DNA from: Candidatus Cloacimonadota bacterium
GTDB lineage: Bacteria; Muiribacteriota; UBA6191
Assembly (NCBI GenBank): GCA_002402105.1
Contig: NVVD01000014.1
Coordinates: forward strand, 46,188 to 110,187
Direction of reading: 5' to 3'
DNA: 64,000 bases
Position 1 is the first letter of the stretch. Every line of letters starts with the position of its first letter. Position numbers and translations under genes: made by a program. The notes beneath the pieces were generated by a model. It was not told the DNA's origin. It did no database searches and saw nothing but the letters and a program-made list of their open reading frames with translations. This document shows positions 55,040 through 63,311 of this stretch, in pieces.

Positions 55040-55165
55040 TTACAATTGATCATGTTGTGGGTATAAAGGTAAAACTTCATTCATGACCTTGATGACTTTA
55101 AGCTCCATTAAATTTCTAACGGAACTTAAATTAATACCTAATATAGAATATTTATTTTCAGACAT
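55040..55165 (-). CDS. Small 41-residue ORF after iscX
   Basis: This is a previously unlisted short reading frame: ATG 55165, stop TAA 55040-55042, product MSENKYSILGINLSSVRNLM then a Met/Leu/Val helix ending in YPQHDQL. TTTAAGGAG lies six bases before this ATG. A second in-frame ATG six bases further upstream directly abuts the SD and is less likely. It is 53 bases after the iscX stop and on the same strand as the isc operon. I cannot assign a function. The strong binding site and operon position make it a credible small protein. Confidence 0.55.
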   Translation of the reverse strand: MSENKYSILGINLSSVRNLMELKVIKVMNEVLPLYPQHDQL

Positions 55166-55218
55166 AGCCATCTCCTTAAAGATATATGCCTAAATTTATC
55201 ATACTATAAGGTTATTTG

Positions 55219-55422
55219 TCATTGTAATTGAAATTCTTCTAACCAAGCCATTTGAATCGCTTCTAAGCGACCTTCATTACAATCGTCTTGTTTTCCTATG
55301 AAACTTTCTATATTTAAGACTCTATCTCTAAGATCTGTAAATCTAATTGTTAAGGGATTAAAACTTGGATCACCCTCATAAAGTTCTATTGCAATATCTT
55401 CTATGTTTTTCCAGTCTAGCAT
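55219..55422 (-). CDS. iscX: IscX (YfhJ), Fe-S assembly adaptor
   Basis: A 67-residue acidic protein colinear with E. coli IscX: MLDWKNIEDIAIELYEGDPS, then TIRFTDLRDRVLNIESF and NEGRLEAIQMAWLEEF. IscX binds IscS and iron and modulates cluster assembly. AAGGA precedes the ATG at a longer than usual distance. It is the last canonical gene of the isc operon, 31 bases after fdx, the position it has in gammaproteobacteria. Confidence 0.94.
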   Translation of the reverse strand: MLDWKNIEDIAIELYEGDPSFNPLTIRFTDLRDRVLNIESFIGKQDDCNEGRLEAIQMAWLEEFQLQ

Positions 55423-55452
55423 TATAATTAAGTCCTTTTTAGTTATGCAATT

Positions 55453-55755
55453 TTAATGTAAGCCCTTTTGGTTTGGCAACTTAACAGAAATATCTCCGTG
55501 GATTAAAGCCTGACATCCTAATCGAGATTTCATTGTTACGTTTTGAGCCCCATCTAAACGGTCTTCTTCATCTTCTTCTAGTTCTGATAAGTTGTCAAAA
55601 CCTTTATTGACCCAAACATGACATGTAGAGCAAGCACAGACTCCTCCACAAGCATGATCTAAATGTATACCTATTTCATTACAAGCATCTAATATACTTA
55701 CACCATCTGCAACTTCTATAGTTTTATCTTCTTCTTCAAAATATACTGTAGGCAT
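55453..55755 (-). CDS. fdx: Isc-type 2Fe-2S ferredoxin
   Basis: This 100-residue electron donor of the ISC system has the adrenodoxin-type cluster motif in HACGGVCACSTCHVW and the fourth Cys in LGCQALI. The opening strand PTVYFEEEDKTIEVADGVSI and the acidic stretch SELEEDEEDRLDGA are typical of Fdx/IscFdx. It starts 10 bases after hscA on the same strand. Confidence 0.96.
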   Translation of the reverse strand: MPTVYFEEEDKTIEVADGVSILDACNEIGIHLDHACGGVCACSTCHVWVNKGFDNLSELEEDEEDRLDGAQNVTMKSRLGCQALIHGDISVKLPNQKGLH

Positions 55756-55765
55756 TTTGTTCCTT

Positions 55766-57577
55766 TTATATAGCTGTAGTTTCTTTTCCTACTAAAGCCT
55801 GTTTTGTTGCATCACTAAATAATAAGTCTGCTAAAGGTAAGGTTAAATCACCTAAAGTATTTACTACTTTCTCTAGTATTGCCTGATCTTTTTCATGTCT
55901 TTTTAAAGCATCTTTTGCTTTTTTTACCCATACTTTAATTTCATCAACGTCAGACTTTTCCATTAAGCGATAAGCCTTATCATAGGTTCTTTCGGTAGCA
56001 ACGATAATTCTCTCAGCTTTATTTCGGAGTTCTACAATCATTCGTAATTGAAAGTCATCCATAGCACAATCAATCGAAGCTTTAATTACATTGTTCATTT
56101 CAGCATGAGATAAACCAATCACAGGATTTATTTCAATTTGAGCCTTTTGTCCTGATCTCTCTTCAAAAGCATCAACTTTTAACATTCCATTTTCATCAAT
56201 ATGAAAGGTAACTTTTACACGAGGATAGCCCGCCTTCATAGGAGGAACACTCAATTTAAATTTACCTAATGGCCGACAGTCTTCAATAAGCTCTCTCTCA
56301 CCTTGATATACGTTTAGATTAATACCTGTTTGATCGTCAACAGATGTTGTAAATTCCTCAGTAACACTTGCTGGAATCGTTGTATTTCTTAGTAGAACTT
56401 TAGTTACCGCTCCACCCAGTGTCTCAAGGCCTATTGATAATGGAATAACATCAAGTAACAACAAGTCTCTTTCTTTGCCAGAAATAATACGAGCTTGAGT
56501 AGCAGCACCAAGTGCTACGACTTCATCCGGATTTAAGCCAATGAAAGGTTGTTTGTCAAAAAACTCTCCGACCATTGATCTAACCAATGGTATACGAGAT
56601 GAACCACCCACTAATACAACTTCGCTAATATCTCCAACTTCAAGTTGAGCATCTTTAAGTGCTTTTTTAGAAGCTCTAATTGTTTGCTTAACTTTTTTTT
56701 GAATCAATGACTCAAAAAGATCTCTTGTAATGATTTTATCAATGTAAAAGTCTTCATCCAGAAGGTCTATTTTAACGGGCACAGAATCTTTTTCAGATAG
56801 CCTGATTTTTATTTCTTCGGCTGCATATTTTAAAGCTATTAATACTTCGGGCCTTTTTTCATCTACGCCTTCTAACAAATAGTCAACAATAGCAGTATCA
56901 AAATCATCTCCACCTAAAAAAGTATCTCCATTAGTAGATAAAACCCTAAATACACCATCTTTTAAATCTAAGATAGAAATATCAAAAGTTCCTCCGCCTA
57001 AATCGTAAACGGCTATTTTTCCTTCTTTTTTAAAGTCTAAACCATAAGCTAAAGCTGCTGCTGTTGGTTCGTTGATTATCCTTAAAACTTCTAAGCCAGC
57101 AGCCATTGCTGCTGTTTTAGTTTCATTTCTTTGTCCATCATCAAAGTATGCTGGAACAGTAATCACAGCTTTTTTTATCGTATTATCATTTAATACTCTT
57201 TGAGCTCTATTTTTTGCTTCTTTTAATACTTCAATCGAAATTTCAAATGGAGATAAATTTTTATTTGGAGTTACAAACTTTAATGATTTATCATCTCCAG
57301 TCACCTTGAAGGGCATTTTTTTCAAGTTTTCTTCTAGTTCTGCAAAAGTCTTTCCAAAAAATCTTTTAGCTGAAAAAAATGTGGTCTCTGGATATTTTGA
57401 AAAATTTTGTTTTGCTTTATCACCAACAAAAATTTCATCACCTGTATAAGTAACAATAGACGGAATCATTCGACTCTCGTTTTCTTGAATTACACAAGGA
57501 ATTTGCCCTTCATAACATGCAACTAAAGTATTTGTTGTACCTAAGTCTATTCCTATAATGATTTCTTCTTTACTCAT
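55766..57577 (-). CDS. hscA: Fe-S specialised Hsp70 chaperone HscA
   Basis: HscA uses ATP to release Fe-S clusters from the IscU scaffold, helped by HscB. The 603-residue protein has the Hsp70 ATPase domain: [17 protein letters not shown] near the start, [18 protein letters not shown], and [18 protein letters not shown], plus GGSSRIP later. A substrate-binding domain follows from about 380. The gene overlaps hscB by eight bases. Its place between hscB and fdx distinguishes it from DnaK. Confidence 0.96.
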   Translation of the reverse strand: MSKEEIIIGIDLGTTNTLVACYEGQIPCVIQENESRMIPSIVTYTGDEIFVGDKAKQNFSKYPETTFFSAKRFFGKTFAELEENLKKMPFKVTGDDKSLKFVTPNKNLSPFEISIEVLKEAKNRAQRVLNDNTIKKAVITVPAYFDDGQRNETKTAAMAAGLEVLRIINEPTAAALAYGLDFKKEGKIAVYDLGGGTFDISILDLKDGVFRVLSTNGDTFLGGDDFDTAIVDYLLEGVDEKRPEVLIALKYAAEEIKIRLSEKDSVPVKIDLLDEDFYIDKIITRDLFESLIQKKVKQTIRASKKALKDAQLEVGDISEVVLVGGSSRIPLVRSMVGEFFDKQPFIGLNPDEVVALGAATQARIISGKERDLLLLDVIPLSIGLETLGGAVTKVLLRNTTIPASVTEEFTTSVDDQTGINLNVYQGERELIEDCRPLGKFKLSVPPMKAGYPRVKVTFHIDENGMLKVDAFEERSGQKAQIEINPVIGLSHAEMNNVIKASIDCAMDDFQLRMIVELRNKAERIIVATERTYDKAYRLMEKSDVDEIKVWVKKAKDALKRHEKDQAILEKVVNTLGDLTLPLADLLFSDATKQALVGKETTAI

Positions 57578-58178
57578 CTAGTTTTCCTTCAATTTGCTCA
57601 AGTATTCGATCATAATATGAAATCGTATTTAATTTTGTTTGAACTGCTTGTACATGTTTTATATCTAATATATTTTGCTTTGTCAAATCTTGAAAAATAG
57701 CTTCAATCTCTTTATGAGTGTTTTTACGTAAAACCTCAACTTCAGATTCAATCTCCTCTAAGCGATCATCATCTATTGATGGCTCATCCATCTCTTCTCT
57801 AATTTCTAAGATTTCAAATAAAAATCCATCTGGTAATAGTTTTTTATTTAAAACTAAACCACCAGAAATTAAATGATCTAAAACTAATTGAGCTCTAGTT
57901 AAATCATTTTTTAAACTAAAGTATGAACCATTAATTTGAGCACTCAAGTTTAATACTTTAGTTTTTTGGTCTTCTGTTAAGTTTTGATAACGATCAGGGT
58001 GAGTTACTTTTGATAAAGTTAAATAACGATCTTCAAAATCTTCTTTATCTATTTGATACTCTTTTTTCAAGCCTAAAGTTTCAAATTTATCTTCTGATTT
58101 GAAACTTAAGTCTAATACATTGCAACAAGAACAAAAAAATGAAGTCAACTGAGGTTTGTTACAAGACTTACAATCCAT
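57570..58178 (-). CDS. hscB: HscB J-domain co-chaperone with an N-terminal CxxC-CxxC knuckle
   Basis: HscB recruits IscU to HscA. From ATG 58178, two bases after the iscA stop, the product has 202 residues. The J-domain (about 28-105) has the HPD motif in VTHPDRYQNL, and the C-terminal three-helix domain follows (about 120-200). Before the J-domain lies MDCKSCNKPQ...FCSCCN, with CxxC at 3-6 and CxxC at 16-19. That resembles the zinc knuckle of eukaryotic HSC20, and E. coli HscB lacks it. An ATG 33 bases earlier lies inside iscA. Zinc binding is inferred. Confidence 0.92.
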   Translation of the reverse strand: MDCKSCNKPQLTSFFCSCCNVLDLSFKSEDKFETLGLKKEYQIDKEDFEDRYLTLSKVTHPDRYQNLTEDQKTKVLNLSAQINGSYFSLKNDLTRAQLVLDHLISGGLVLNKKLLPDGFLFEILEIREEMDEPSIDDDRLEEIESEVEVLRKNTHKEIEAIFQDLTKQNILDIKHVQAVQTKLNTISYYDRILEQIEGKLDE

Positions 58179-58180
58179 TT

Positions 58181-58507
58181 TTATATCCCAAAAGATGTCC
58201 CACAACCACAACTTGATTTAGCGATTGGATTATTAAACCTAAAGCCTCTATCAAGTAAGCCATTATTAAAATCAACTTCTGTACCATTCATAAAAATATA
58301 AGATTTTTTATCTACTAATAACTTAACACCGTTAGACTCAAAAGTATGATCAAACTCAGTGGCTTCTTTGGCAAAATCTAAATGATAGTTAAAACCAGAA
58401 CAGCCTCCACCTTTTAAAGACATTCGTAAATATAAATCTGCACAGTCTTGATCTGTCATGATTCGTTTTAACTCTCCAGCAGCTATTTCAGAAATCGATA
58501 CAGCCAT
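58181..58507 (-). CDS. iscA: IscA, A-type Fe-S carrier
   Basis: A 108-residue carrier with the conserved Cys arrangement GGGCSGFNYHL and the C-terminal CGCGTSF. It delivers iron or clusters from the scaffold to apoproteins. AAGGAG precedes the ATG. The gene is tightly packed between iscU (two bases) and hscB. A second A-type protein is encoded just outside the operon at 60931. Confidence 0.95.
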   Translation of the reverse strand: MAVSISEIAAGELKRIMTDQDCADLYLRMSLKGGGCSGFNYHLDFAKEATEFDHTFESNGVKLLVDKKSYIFMNGTEVDFNNGLLDRGFRFNNPIAKSSCGCGTSFGI

Positions 58508-58509
58508 AA

Positions 58510-58890
58510 TTACTCCTTATTTTTACTTCGTACATCCTCTAAAGCCATACGAATAGCATCTTCTGCTAATACAGAACAATGGATTTTTACAGGTGGCAAA
58601 TCAAGCTCTGTCACAATATCAGTGTTTTTAATTGCTAAAGCTTCATCAATAGATTTACCCTTAAGCCATTCAGTAGCTAAAGAAGAAGATGCAATTGCAG
58701 AACCACAACCATAAGTCTTAAACTTAGCATCAACAATCCTATCTCCCTCAACTTGGATTTGTAATTTCATTACATCGCCACACTCAGGAGCTCCAACTAA
58801 ACCAGTACCAACATTTTTATCTTTTTTATCTAAGGCCCCTACATTTCTTGGATTATTGTAGTGATCTAATAATTTTTCGCTATACGCCAT
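58510..58890 (-). CDS. iscU: IscU Fe-S cluster scaffold
   Basis: In this 126-residue scaffold the three cluster Cys are in GAPECGDVMKL, KTYGCGSAIASSS and KIHCSVLAEDAI, with the conserved Asp in ECGDV. The HscA recognition site of the family (LPPVK) is present just before the last Cys (ELDLPPVKIHC). AGGAGA precedes the ATG. It is separated from iscS by 177 bases, a wider gap than elsewhere in the operon, and element B lies in it. Confidence 0.97.
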   Translation of the reverse strand: MAYSEKLLDHYNNPRNVGALDKKDKNVGTGLVGAPECGDVMKLQIQVEGDRIVDAKFKTYGCGSAIASSSLATEWLKGKSIDEALAIKNTDIVTELDLPPVKIHCSVLAEDAIRMALEDVRSKNKE

Positions 58891-59067
58891 GATATTCTCC
58901 TATCATTTATTATAAATATATATTCAACTTTTTAATTTTCTTTTAAATGTTTGGGAACAAAAGACAGTAATCAGATGTGGCCGCATAAAAAAGAAGCCAC
59001 ACCAAAGAAATAAGGATTCAACTTAACAAAAAGTTATAAATGTCCTCACTCCACCACCCCCAAAAAC
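58891..59067. other. Long spacer between iscS and iscU
   Basis: This 177-base non-coding stretch sits inside an otherwise tight operon. It contains element B (58959-59003) and, next to the iscS stop, a C-rich run. I see no promoter that is clear enough to name and no open frame. Confidence 0.55.
58959..59003. repeat. Intergenic element, copy B
   Basis: This copy begins AAAAGACA and contains the hairpin ATGTG-GC-CGCAT (58975-58986, one T-G pair), followed by AAAAAAGAAGCC. It matches copy A at 19860 in the AGATGYGRCCGCATAAAA core. The base change in one arm keeps pairing as a wobble, which hints that the hairpin is maintained. Confidence 0.55.
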
Positions 59068-60282
59068 TCAATGCTCGGTCCATGCTACTGTGTCTAGGTC
59101 TATGCCTTCTAAAACCATCTCATAAAGTGGAGATAAATCTCTTAATCTTTTAACAGAACTTATTACTTTCTCAATTACTAAATCAATTTCTTCTGCTGTA
59201 GTGAATCTACCTAAACCAAACCTTATAGATGAATGACATAAAACATCAGGAATACCCATTGCTTGTAAAACATAAGATGGCTCTAAACTAGAAGAAGTAC
59301 AAGCAGAGCCAGAAGATACAGCAATTTGTGGCATTGCCATCATTAAACCTTCGCCTTCTACGTAATGAAAAGAAATATTTAGATTACCTGGTAGTCTTGA
59401 ATCTTTTTTACCATTAACCTGTGTATAATCAATAGCATCCATTAAAGCTTTTTCTAGTTTATCTCTTAAAGTAGATAATCTCTGATTTTCTTGGCTCATT
59501 TCATTATTTGCAAGCTCAATAGCTTTTGCAAAACCAACAATAGAAGGAACATTCAAAGTACCAGAACGCATACCTCTTTCATGACCACCACCGTGAATCA
59601 AAGGAGTCAAGCGAACTCTTGGTTTCCTACGTCTTACATATAAGCCACCAATACCTTTAGGGCCATATATTTTATGAGCAGACATAGACAGTAAATCAAT
59701 ATTCATGTCATCCACATCTATTTTAATTTTACCAATAGCTTGTGTTGCATCTGTATGAAACAAAATACCCTTATCTTTACAAATTGCGCCAACTTCTTTG
59801 ATTGGTTGTATCACACCAATCTCATTATTAGCATGCATCACACTCACCAAAATAGTTTTGTCAGTAATACTATTTTTAAGCTCGTCCAAAGAAATCATAC
59901 CATCTTTATCAACGCCTAAATAAGTTATTTCAAAACCTTCATGAGTTAAAGCATCACAAGTATCTAAAACAGCCTTATGCTCAGTAATCACAGTAATAAT
60001 GTGATTTCCCTTTTCTTTGTACATTCGGGCTACACCAGTAATTGCTAAATTATTTGACTCTGTAGCACCTGATGTAAATACAAATTCTAGTTCTTTTGCT
60101 CCAATTGACTTTGCAATTAATTGACGAGAACTTTTTACAGCTTCGTCTGCTTCCCATCCAAAAGAATGATTTTTTGAGGATGCATTTCCAAAGGTTTCAC
60201 AAAAATATGGCAACATCGCCTCAAGAACTTTTGGGTCCATTGGGGTTGTTGCATGATTATCCATATAAATTGATTTTTCCAT
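59068..60282 (-). CDS. iscS: Cysteine desulfurase IscS
   Basis: IscS takes sulfur from cysteine and passes it to IscU. The 404-residue pyridoxal-phosphate enzyme begins MEKSIYMDNHATTPMDP. It has the PLP Lys in LSMSAHKIYGPKGIGGLYVR and the flexible loop with catalytic Cys in AVSSGSACTSSSLEPSYVL, the class I form of the loop. GGAGAAAG precedes the ATG. It follows iscR by 24 bases. Confidence 0.97.
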   Translation of the reverse strand: MEKSIYMDNHATTPMDPKVLEAMLPYFCETFGNASSKNHSFGWEADEAVKSSRQLIAKSIGAKELEFVFTSGATESNNLAITGVARMYKEKGNHIITVITEHKAVLDTCDALTHEGFEITYLGVDKDGMISLDELKNSITDKTILVSVMHANNEIGVIQPIKEVGAICKDKGILFHTDATQAIGKIKIDVDDMNIDLLSMSAHKIYGPKGIGGLYVRRRKPRVRLTPLIHGGGHERGMRSGTLNVPSIVGFAKAIELANNEMSQENQRLSTLRDKLEKALMDAIDYTQVNGKKDSRLPGNLNISFHYVEGEGLMMAMPQIAVSSGSACTSSSLEPSYVLQAMGIPDVLCHSSIRFGLGRFTTAEEIDLVIEKVISSVKRLRDLSPLYEMVLEGIDLDTVAWTEH

Positions 60283-60306
60283 TTTTACTTACTTTCTCCG
60301 ATATTT

Positions 60307-60711
60307 CTAATTATACTTTGTTATTAAACTTTGTAAACTTACATTTGCCAGTAAGTTACTAACTTGATTTGATACTTCAACTAATGCAGATTGAGAGCTA
60401 CAAACAGAAGAAAGACTACAAAGATCTTTCTCTTTTGAGGCACATTGTGTTAAAGCTATAGGACCATCAACAGCCTCTAATACATCTTTTAAGCTGATTT
60501 TATCTGGTGACAAACTTAAAGAGTAGCCACCATTTTTACCACGAACAGATGTTAAAAGCTTATGACGAGTTAGGTTTTTTAATAAAAGAGATACTAAATC
60601 ATTAGATAAGTTTAGTTTTTCAGCTAAAGTTGAACTAGGAACAACATGATGTTGACTCACAAGTTCTGACATTAACAATATACTGTAATCTAATTTTTTA
60701 GAAAATTTCAT
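60307..60711 (-). CDS. iscR: Rrf2-family Fe-S regulator (IscR-like)
   Basis: A 134-residue regulator with a winged helix at the N-terminus (about 10-65). Its likely cluster ligands are Cys90, Cys98 and Cys104 in ALTQCASKEKDLCSLSSVC. Position at the head of the isc operon gives the IscR role: repress isc when it carries a cluster. The run VDGPIALTQC resembles the SUF-type Rrf2 regulator as well, so its evolutionary branch is open. Two imperfect GTACT...AGTAC palindromes lie just upstream (60724, 60792). Confidence 0.9.
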   Translation of the reverse strand: MKFSKKLDYSILLMSELVSQHHVVPSSTLAEKLNLSNDLVSLLLKNLTRHKLLTSVRGKNGGYSLSLSPDKISLKDVLEAVDGPIALTQCASKEKDLCSLSSVCSSQSALVEVSNQVSNLLANVSLQSLITKYN

Positions 60712-60723
60712 TTATTTACCTTA

Positions 60724-60742
60724 TAGTACTTAATCTGTACTA
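60724..60742. promoter_or_regulatory. Putative IscR/Rrf2 operator, promoter-proximal
   Basis: The sequence TAGTACTTAATCTGTACTA is an imperfect palindrome 13 bases upstream of the iscR start codon. It shares the GTACT...GTACT form of the second site at 60792, as expected for an autoregulated Rrf2 gene. It does not follow the E. coli IscR type 1 consensus exactly. Confidence 0.55.
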
Positions 60743-60790
60743 AAAAACTCCTATATGAATAGCTTACTCCCAAAAAGCCTTTTTTGCAAT

Positions 60791-60809
60791 AGGTACTAAT
60801 TTAGTACTG
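60791..60809. promoter_or_regulatory. Putative IscR/Rrf2 operator, distal
   Basis: AGGTACTAATTTAGTACTG is a near-perfect palindrome (GTACTaatTTAGTAC) in the divergent region between iscR and the A-type carrier gene. It could control both promoters. Confidence 0.6.
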
Positions 60810-60930
60810 TTTATGAAAAACCCTTTATTAATGGTATTTTTATAGGATATTAACAAAAAAATACATCAGTTTTTACTCCAGACAAAAGTTCTTATTTTTA
60901 TAACTATTTTGTCTATAAAAAAGGAATATC

Positions 60931-61254
60931 ATGGTAAGTTTAACCGATAAAGCAGTTTTACAAGTTGAAAAAATTTTTTCTGAAAATGGAGACCCAGAGG
61001 CAGTTTTACATGTTGGCCTAAGAGACGGCGGATGTGCTGGAATGAGTTACACTATGGACTTAGTAACAAATGTAGAAGAGCCTTTTACTACTATTGAATA
61101 TAGTACTTTTAAAGTTGTAAGCCAAGAAAAAGACTTAAAATTTATTGATGGCTTAGTTTTAGATTATAATGACTCAATTCTAAACTCTGGATTTAATTTT
61201 TCAAACCCAAAAGCTAAAGAAACTTGTGGATGCGGCTCATCATTTAGTGTTTAG
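60931..61254 (+). CDS. A-type Fe-S carrier (IscA/SufA/ErpA family), divergent from isc
   Basis: A 107-residue A-type carrier with GGCAGMSYTMDL and CGCGSSF, so all three Cys are kept. It is more diverged from the family than the IscA in the operon (DGGCAGMS in place of GGGCSGFN). AAAGGAA precedes the ATG. It is transcribed away from iscR across a region with two palindromes, so it probably belongs to the same Fe-S response. Whether it corresponds to ErpA or SufA is not decided. Confidence 0.9.
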   Translation: MVSLTDKAVLQVEKIFSENGDPEAVLHVGLRDGGCAGMSYTMDLVTNVEEPFTTIEYSTFKVVSQEKDLKFIDGLVLDYNDSILNSGFNFSNPKAKETCGCGSSFSV

Positions 61255-62014
61255 CAAAGTGTTTTGATAAATCTATTTTTGTCAAAACTTCTTTGACCCA
61301 ATCTTCTTCACCAGCGATAATGCCAAAAGCTAAATCGCTGCGATTGAAGTGAAATTTACGTCCGTATAAATCACAGGCCACCATACCTGCTGCTTCTATT
61401 AAAGCTACTCCACCCGCTATATCCCATTCATTTTTTGGACAAAGCGAAATTACACCTAAATGTCTCTTTTGGGCAACTAAAGATAACTTGTAAGCTATAC
61501 TTCCTATCACTTCTAAATCAAGCTCAGACTCTAGGTTTTTAAAAAAGTCTTTATTCCACTCTGAACGAGAAACACATACAGTTGGTTTGTATACTCTATC
61601 ATATTCAACTTTATTTAATGTACCTCTTGTACCATTAAACTGATACTCTAAACTATCATTTGGATTATAAACAGCTGAAAATAATGATTTTTCTCTTCTT
61701 ACTAAAGATACTGAAATTGCATACTCTGGGATTTGTTTTACAAATTCACGGGTTCCGTCAATTGGGTCTACAATCCAGACATACTCTTTTTCAAGCCTAA
61801 TTAAGTCATCTTCATTTTCTTCACTAAAAAACCATGAACCAGGCACTAAGTCTTTTAATTCCGATAAAATATCATTGGCAAGAAGGTCAGCTTCTGATAA
61901 AGGGTCATTGCCACCTTTATCTGTTACTTTTAAGTCTTCTTTCATACTTAGTTTCATTATTTCTGTACCAGCTCTTGCTATTACTTCTAAAAATTTATCC
62001 ACTGGTAACTTCAT
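61244..62014 (-). CDS. CysQ-like 3'(2'),5'-bisphosphate nucleotidase
   Basis: This inositol-monophosphatase-family enzyme probably removes the 3'-phosphate of PAP from sulfate assimilation. From ATG 62014, which has AAGG nine bases upstream, it has 256 residues. Its metal motifs are EENEDD, then WIVDPIDGTREFVKQIPEYA and NEWDIAGGVALIEAAG, with a last Asp in this segment. An in-frame ATG 36 bases earlier lacks a binding site. It overlaps the convergent A-type carrier gene by 11 bases. Substrate choice (PAP rather than inositol phosphate) is inferred from the TREF form of the motif. Confidence 0.88.
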   Translation of the reverse strand: MKLPVDKFLEVIARAGTEIMKLSMKEDLKVTDKGGNDPLSEADLLANDILSELKDLVPGSWFFSEENEDDLIRLEKEYVWIVDPIDGTREFVKQIPEYAISVSLVRREKSLFSAVYNPNDSLEYQFNGTRGTLNKVEYDRVYKPTVCVSRSEWNKDFFKNLESELDLEVIGSIAYKLSLVAQKRHLGVISLCPKNEWDIAGGVALIEAAGMVACDLYGRKFHFNRSDLAFGIIAGEEDWVKEVLTKIDLSKHFAKH

Positions 62015-62357
62015 AAAATTGGCCTTTTTGTCTATATCTAACTGTATCATCAGAAAGTATCATCAATTTCTAGCAAAATCAATTAATTAACTCCATACAT
62101 ATATTATTAGAATACTCTTAAAAATAAAGCTATTTTCAACATATTTGATGTAGCAGTAAAAAAACATCTAGATTGTATAGCTTTTAGATCAGAAGCTCAT
62201 TACACTGAAAAGCTCATCTTAACTCTTCCAACTTTATAAACAACAATCAAATAAGAAAGAACAAAAGTATTTCTACTTATTATACAAAAAGAAAAAATCA
62301 ATTAAACTCTTTTTACAAAAAATAAGTCTAAATCAAAGTAAATAATTTAAGGTAAAA
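62015..62357. other. Divergent intergenic region without recognisable feature
   Basis: About 340 bases of A+T-rich sequence separate the CysQ-like gene (-) from the S51-like gene (+). I looked for small ORFs, hairpins and tRNA-like structures and see none worth naming. Both promoters should lie here. Confidence 0.5.
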
Positions 62358-63251
62358 ATGAAACATTACATAATACAAAGTGGCTCAGGTAAACCCGGCG
62401 AAATGGGTACACAAGATACAGAATACAAAATTATTGAAAAGTTTGATAATAAAAGCTTAAAAATAGGTTTTGCCCCTTTTCATCATCTTGACCATAGTCA
62501 ACATAATGATTGGACAATTTTTTTAGATATAGTGCAACCTTTAACCACAGAAAAAGTTCAATTAGTCGAGTTTCATAAAGAAGAAAATATGGAACTTCTT
62601 AAAAAGAAGCTTCTGGATTTTGATTTATTTGTACTTGGCTCTGGTGTCTGTGAGCCATACTTTGAGTTTTTTATTAAAAATAACGTAAATGAAATATTTA
62701 AAGAGTATTTCGCTTTGGGCAAAAGCCTAATGGGATATTCAGCTGGAAGTATCGCTCTTGGTGAAAAATATATTCATACCATGTTTTTTAAAGAAGTCTT
62801 TTTACACTGGAACCACGTAAAAGAGCACATGAACGATGAGCAATTAGAAAGTTTAAAACAAGAAATGATGGAAGATTGCCCAACAAAATTTAGCAATGTT
62901 TTAGAAAAAACTCTAACAAGGGAAACCATTGATATCAAAATTCATACTCTATCTCCAGTACCTTATCAAGTTACATCAATGGATGCTTTAGATTTCATAA
63001 AAGGTACCTCTATGCTTCCTCACTTTAATGAAGCCATGCATGCCACAACAACCCATATGTTAACAGCAGCCAAAGATTACCCTCGTATAAAACATTATGG
63101 AGTACCAAACGGAGCCGCCCTACTCCATACCTTTGAAGACGAAAAACACATTCAATCAGAAATCATCGGAGCAAGTAACCACCCACAACTTTTAGTAACA
63201 GAGTTTTGCCAAGACGATCAAAGAAACTTCAAAGAGGGCGATTTGATTTAA
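62358..63251 (+). CDS. Peptidase S51 / class I glutamine-amidotransferase-like protein
   Basis: A 297-residue cytoplasmic protein. It has the S51 fold pattern: IIQSGSGKPG at the start, FDLFVLGSGVCEPY, and the nucleophile elbow GKSLMGYSAGSIALG near 125-139 with Ser (YSAGS). Later HYGVPNGAALLHT may hold the catalytic His region. Relatives include PepE (Asp dipeptidase) and cyanophycinase, but the 'GIAPFHH-DHSQHND' insertion before the elbow is not typical of either. AAGG precedes the ATG. It shows no operon partner. Confidence 0.72.
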   Translation: MKHYIIQSGSGKPGEMGTQDTEYKIIEKFDNKSLKIGFAPFHHLDHSQHNDWTIFLDIVQPLTTEKVQLVEFHKEENMELLKKKLLDFDLFVLGSGVCEPYFEFFIKNNVNEIFKEYFALGKSLMGYSAGSIALGEKYIHTMFFKEVFLHWNHVKEHMNDEQLESLKQEMMEDCPTKFSNVLEKTLTRETIDIKIHTLSPVPYQVTSMDALDFIKGTSMLPHFNEAMHATTTHMLTAAKDYPRIKHYGVPNGAALLHTFEDEKHIQSEIIGASNHPQLLVTEFCQDDQRNFKEGDLI

Positions 63252-63273
63252 TTAGACTCTATTTTGTGTTCAA

Positions 63274-63293
63274 TAAAAGTGTCAGACACTTTA
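63274..63293. repeat. Palindrome AAAGTGT-CAG-ACACTTT
   Basis: A 17-base perfect palindromic hairpin core (63276-63292) sits between the S51-like gene and the next start codon. The GTGTCAGACAC core is known from palindromes linked to REP-associated transposases in other bacteria, but no such transposase is present here. Confidence 0.6.
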
Positions 63294-63311
63294 ATGCCAA
63301 AAAATTTTAAT

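Noticed and set aside
60791..60809. Rho-independent terminator
   Set aside because: The palindrome is A+T-rich and has no T run, and it lies in a divergent promoter region.
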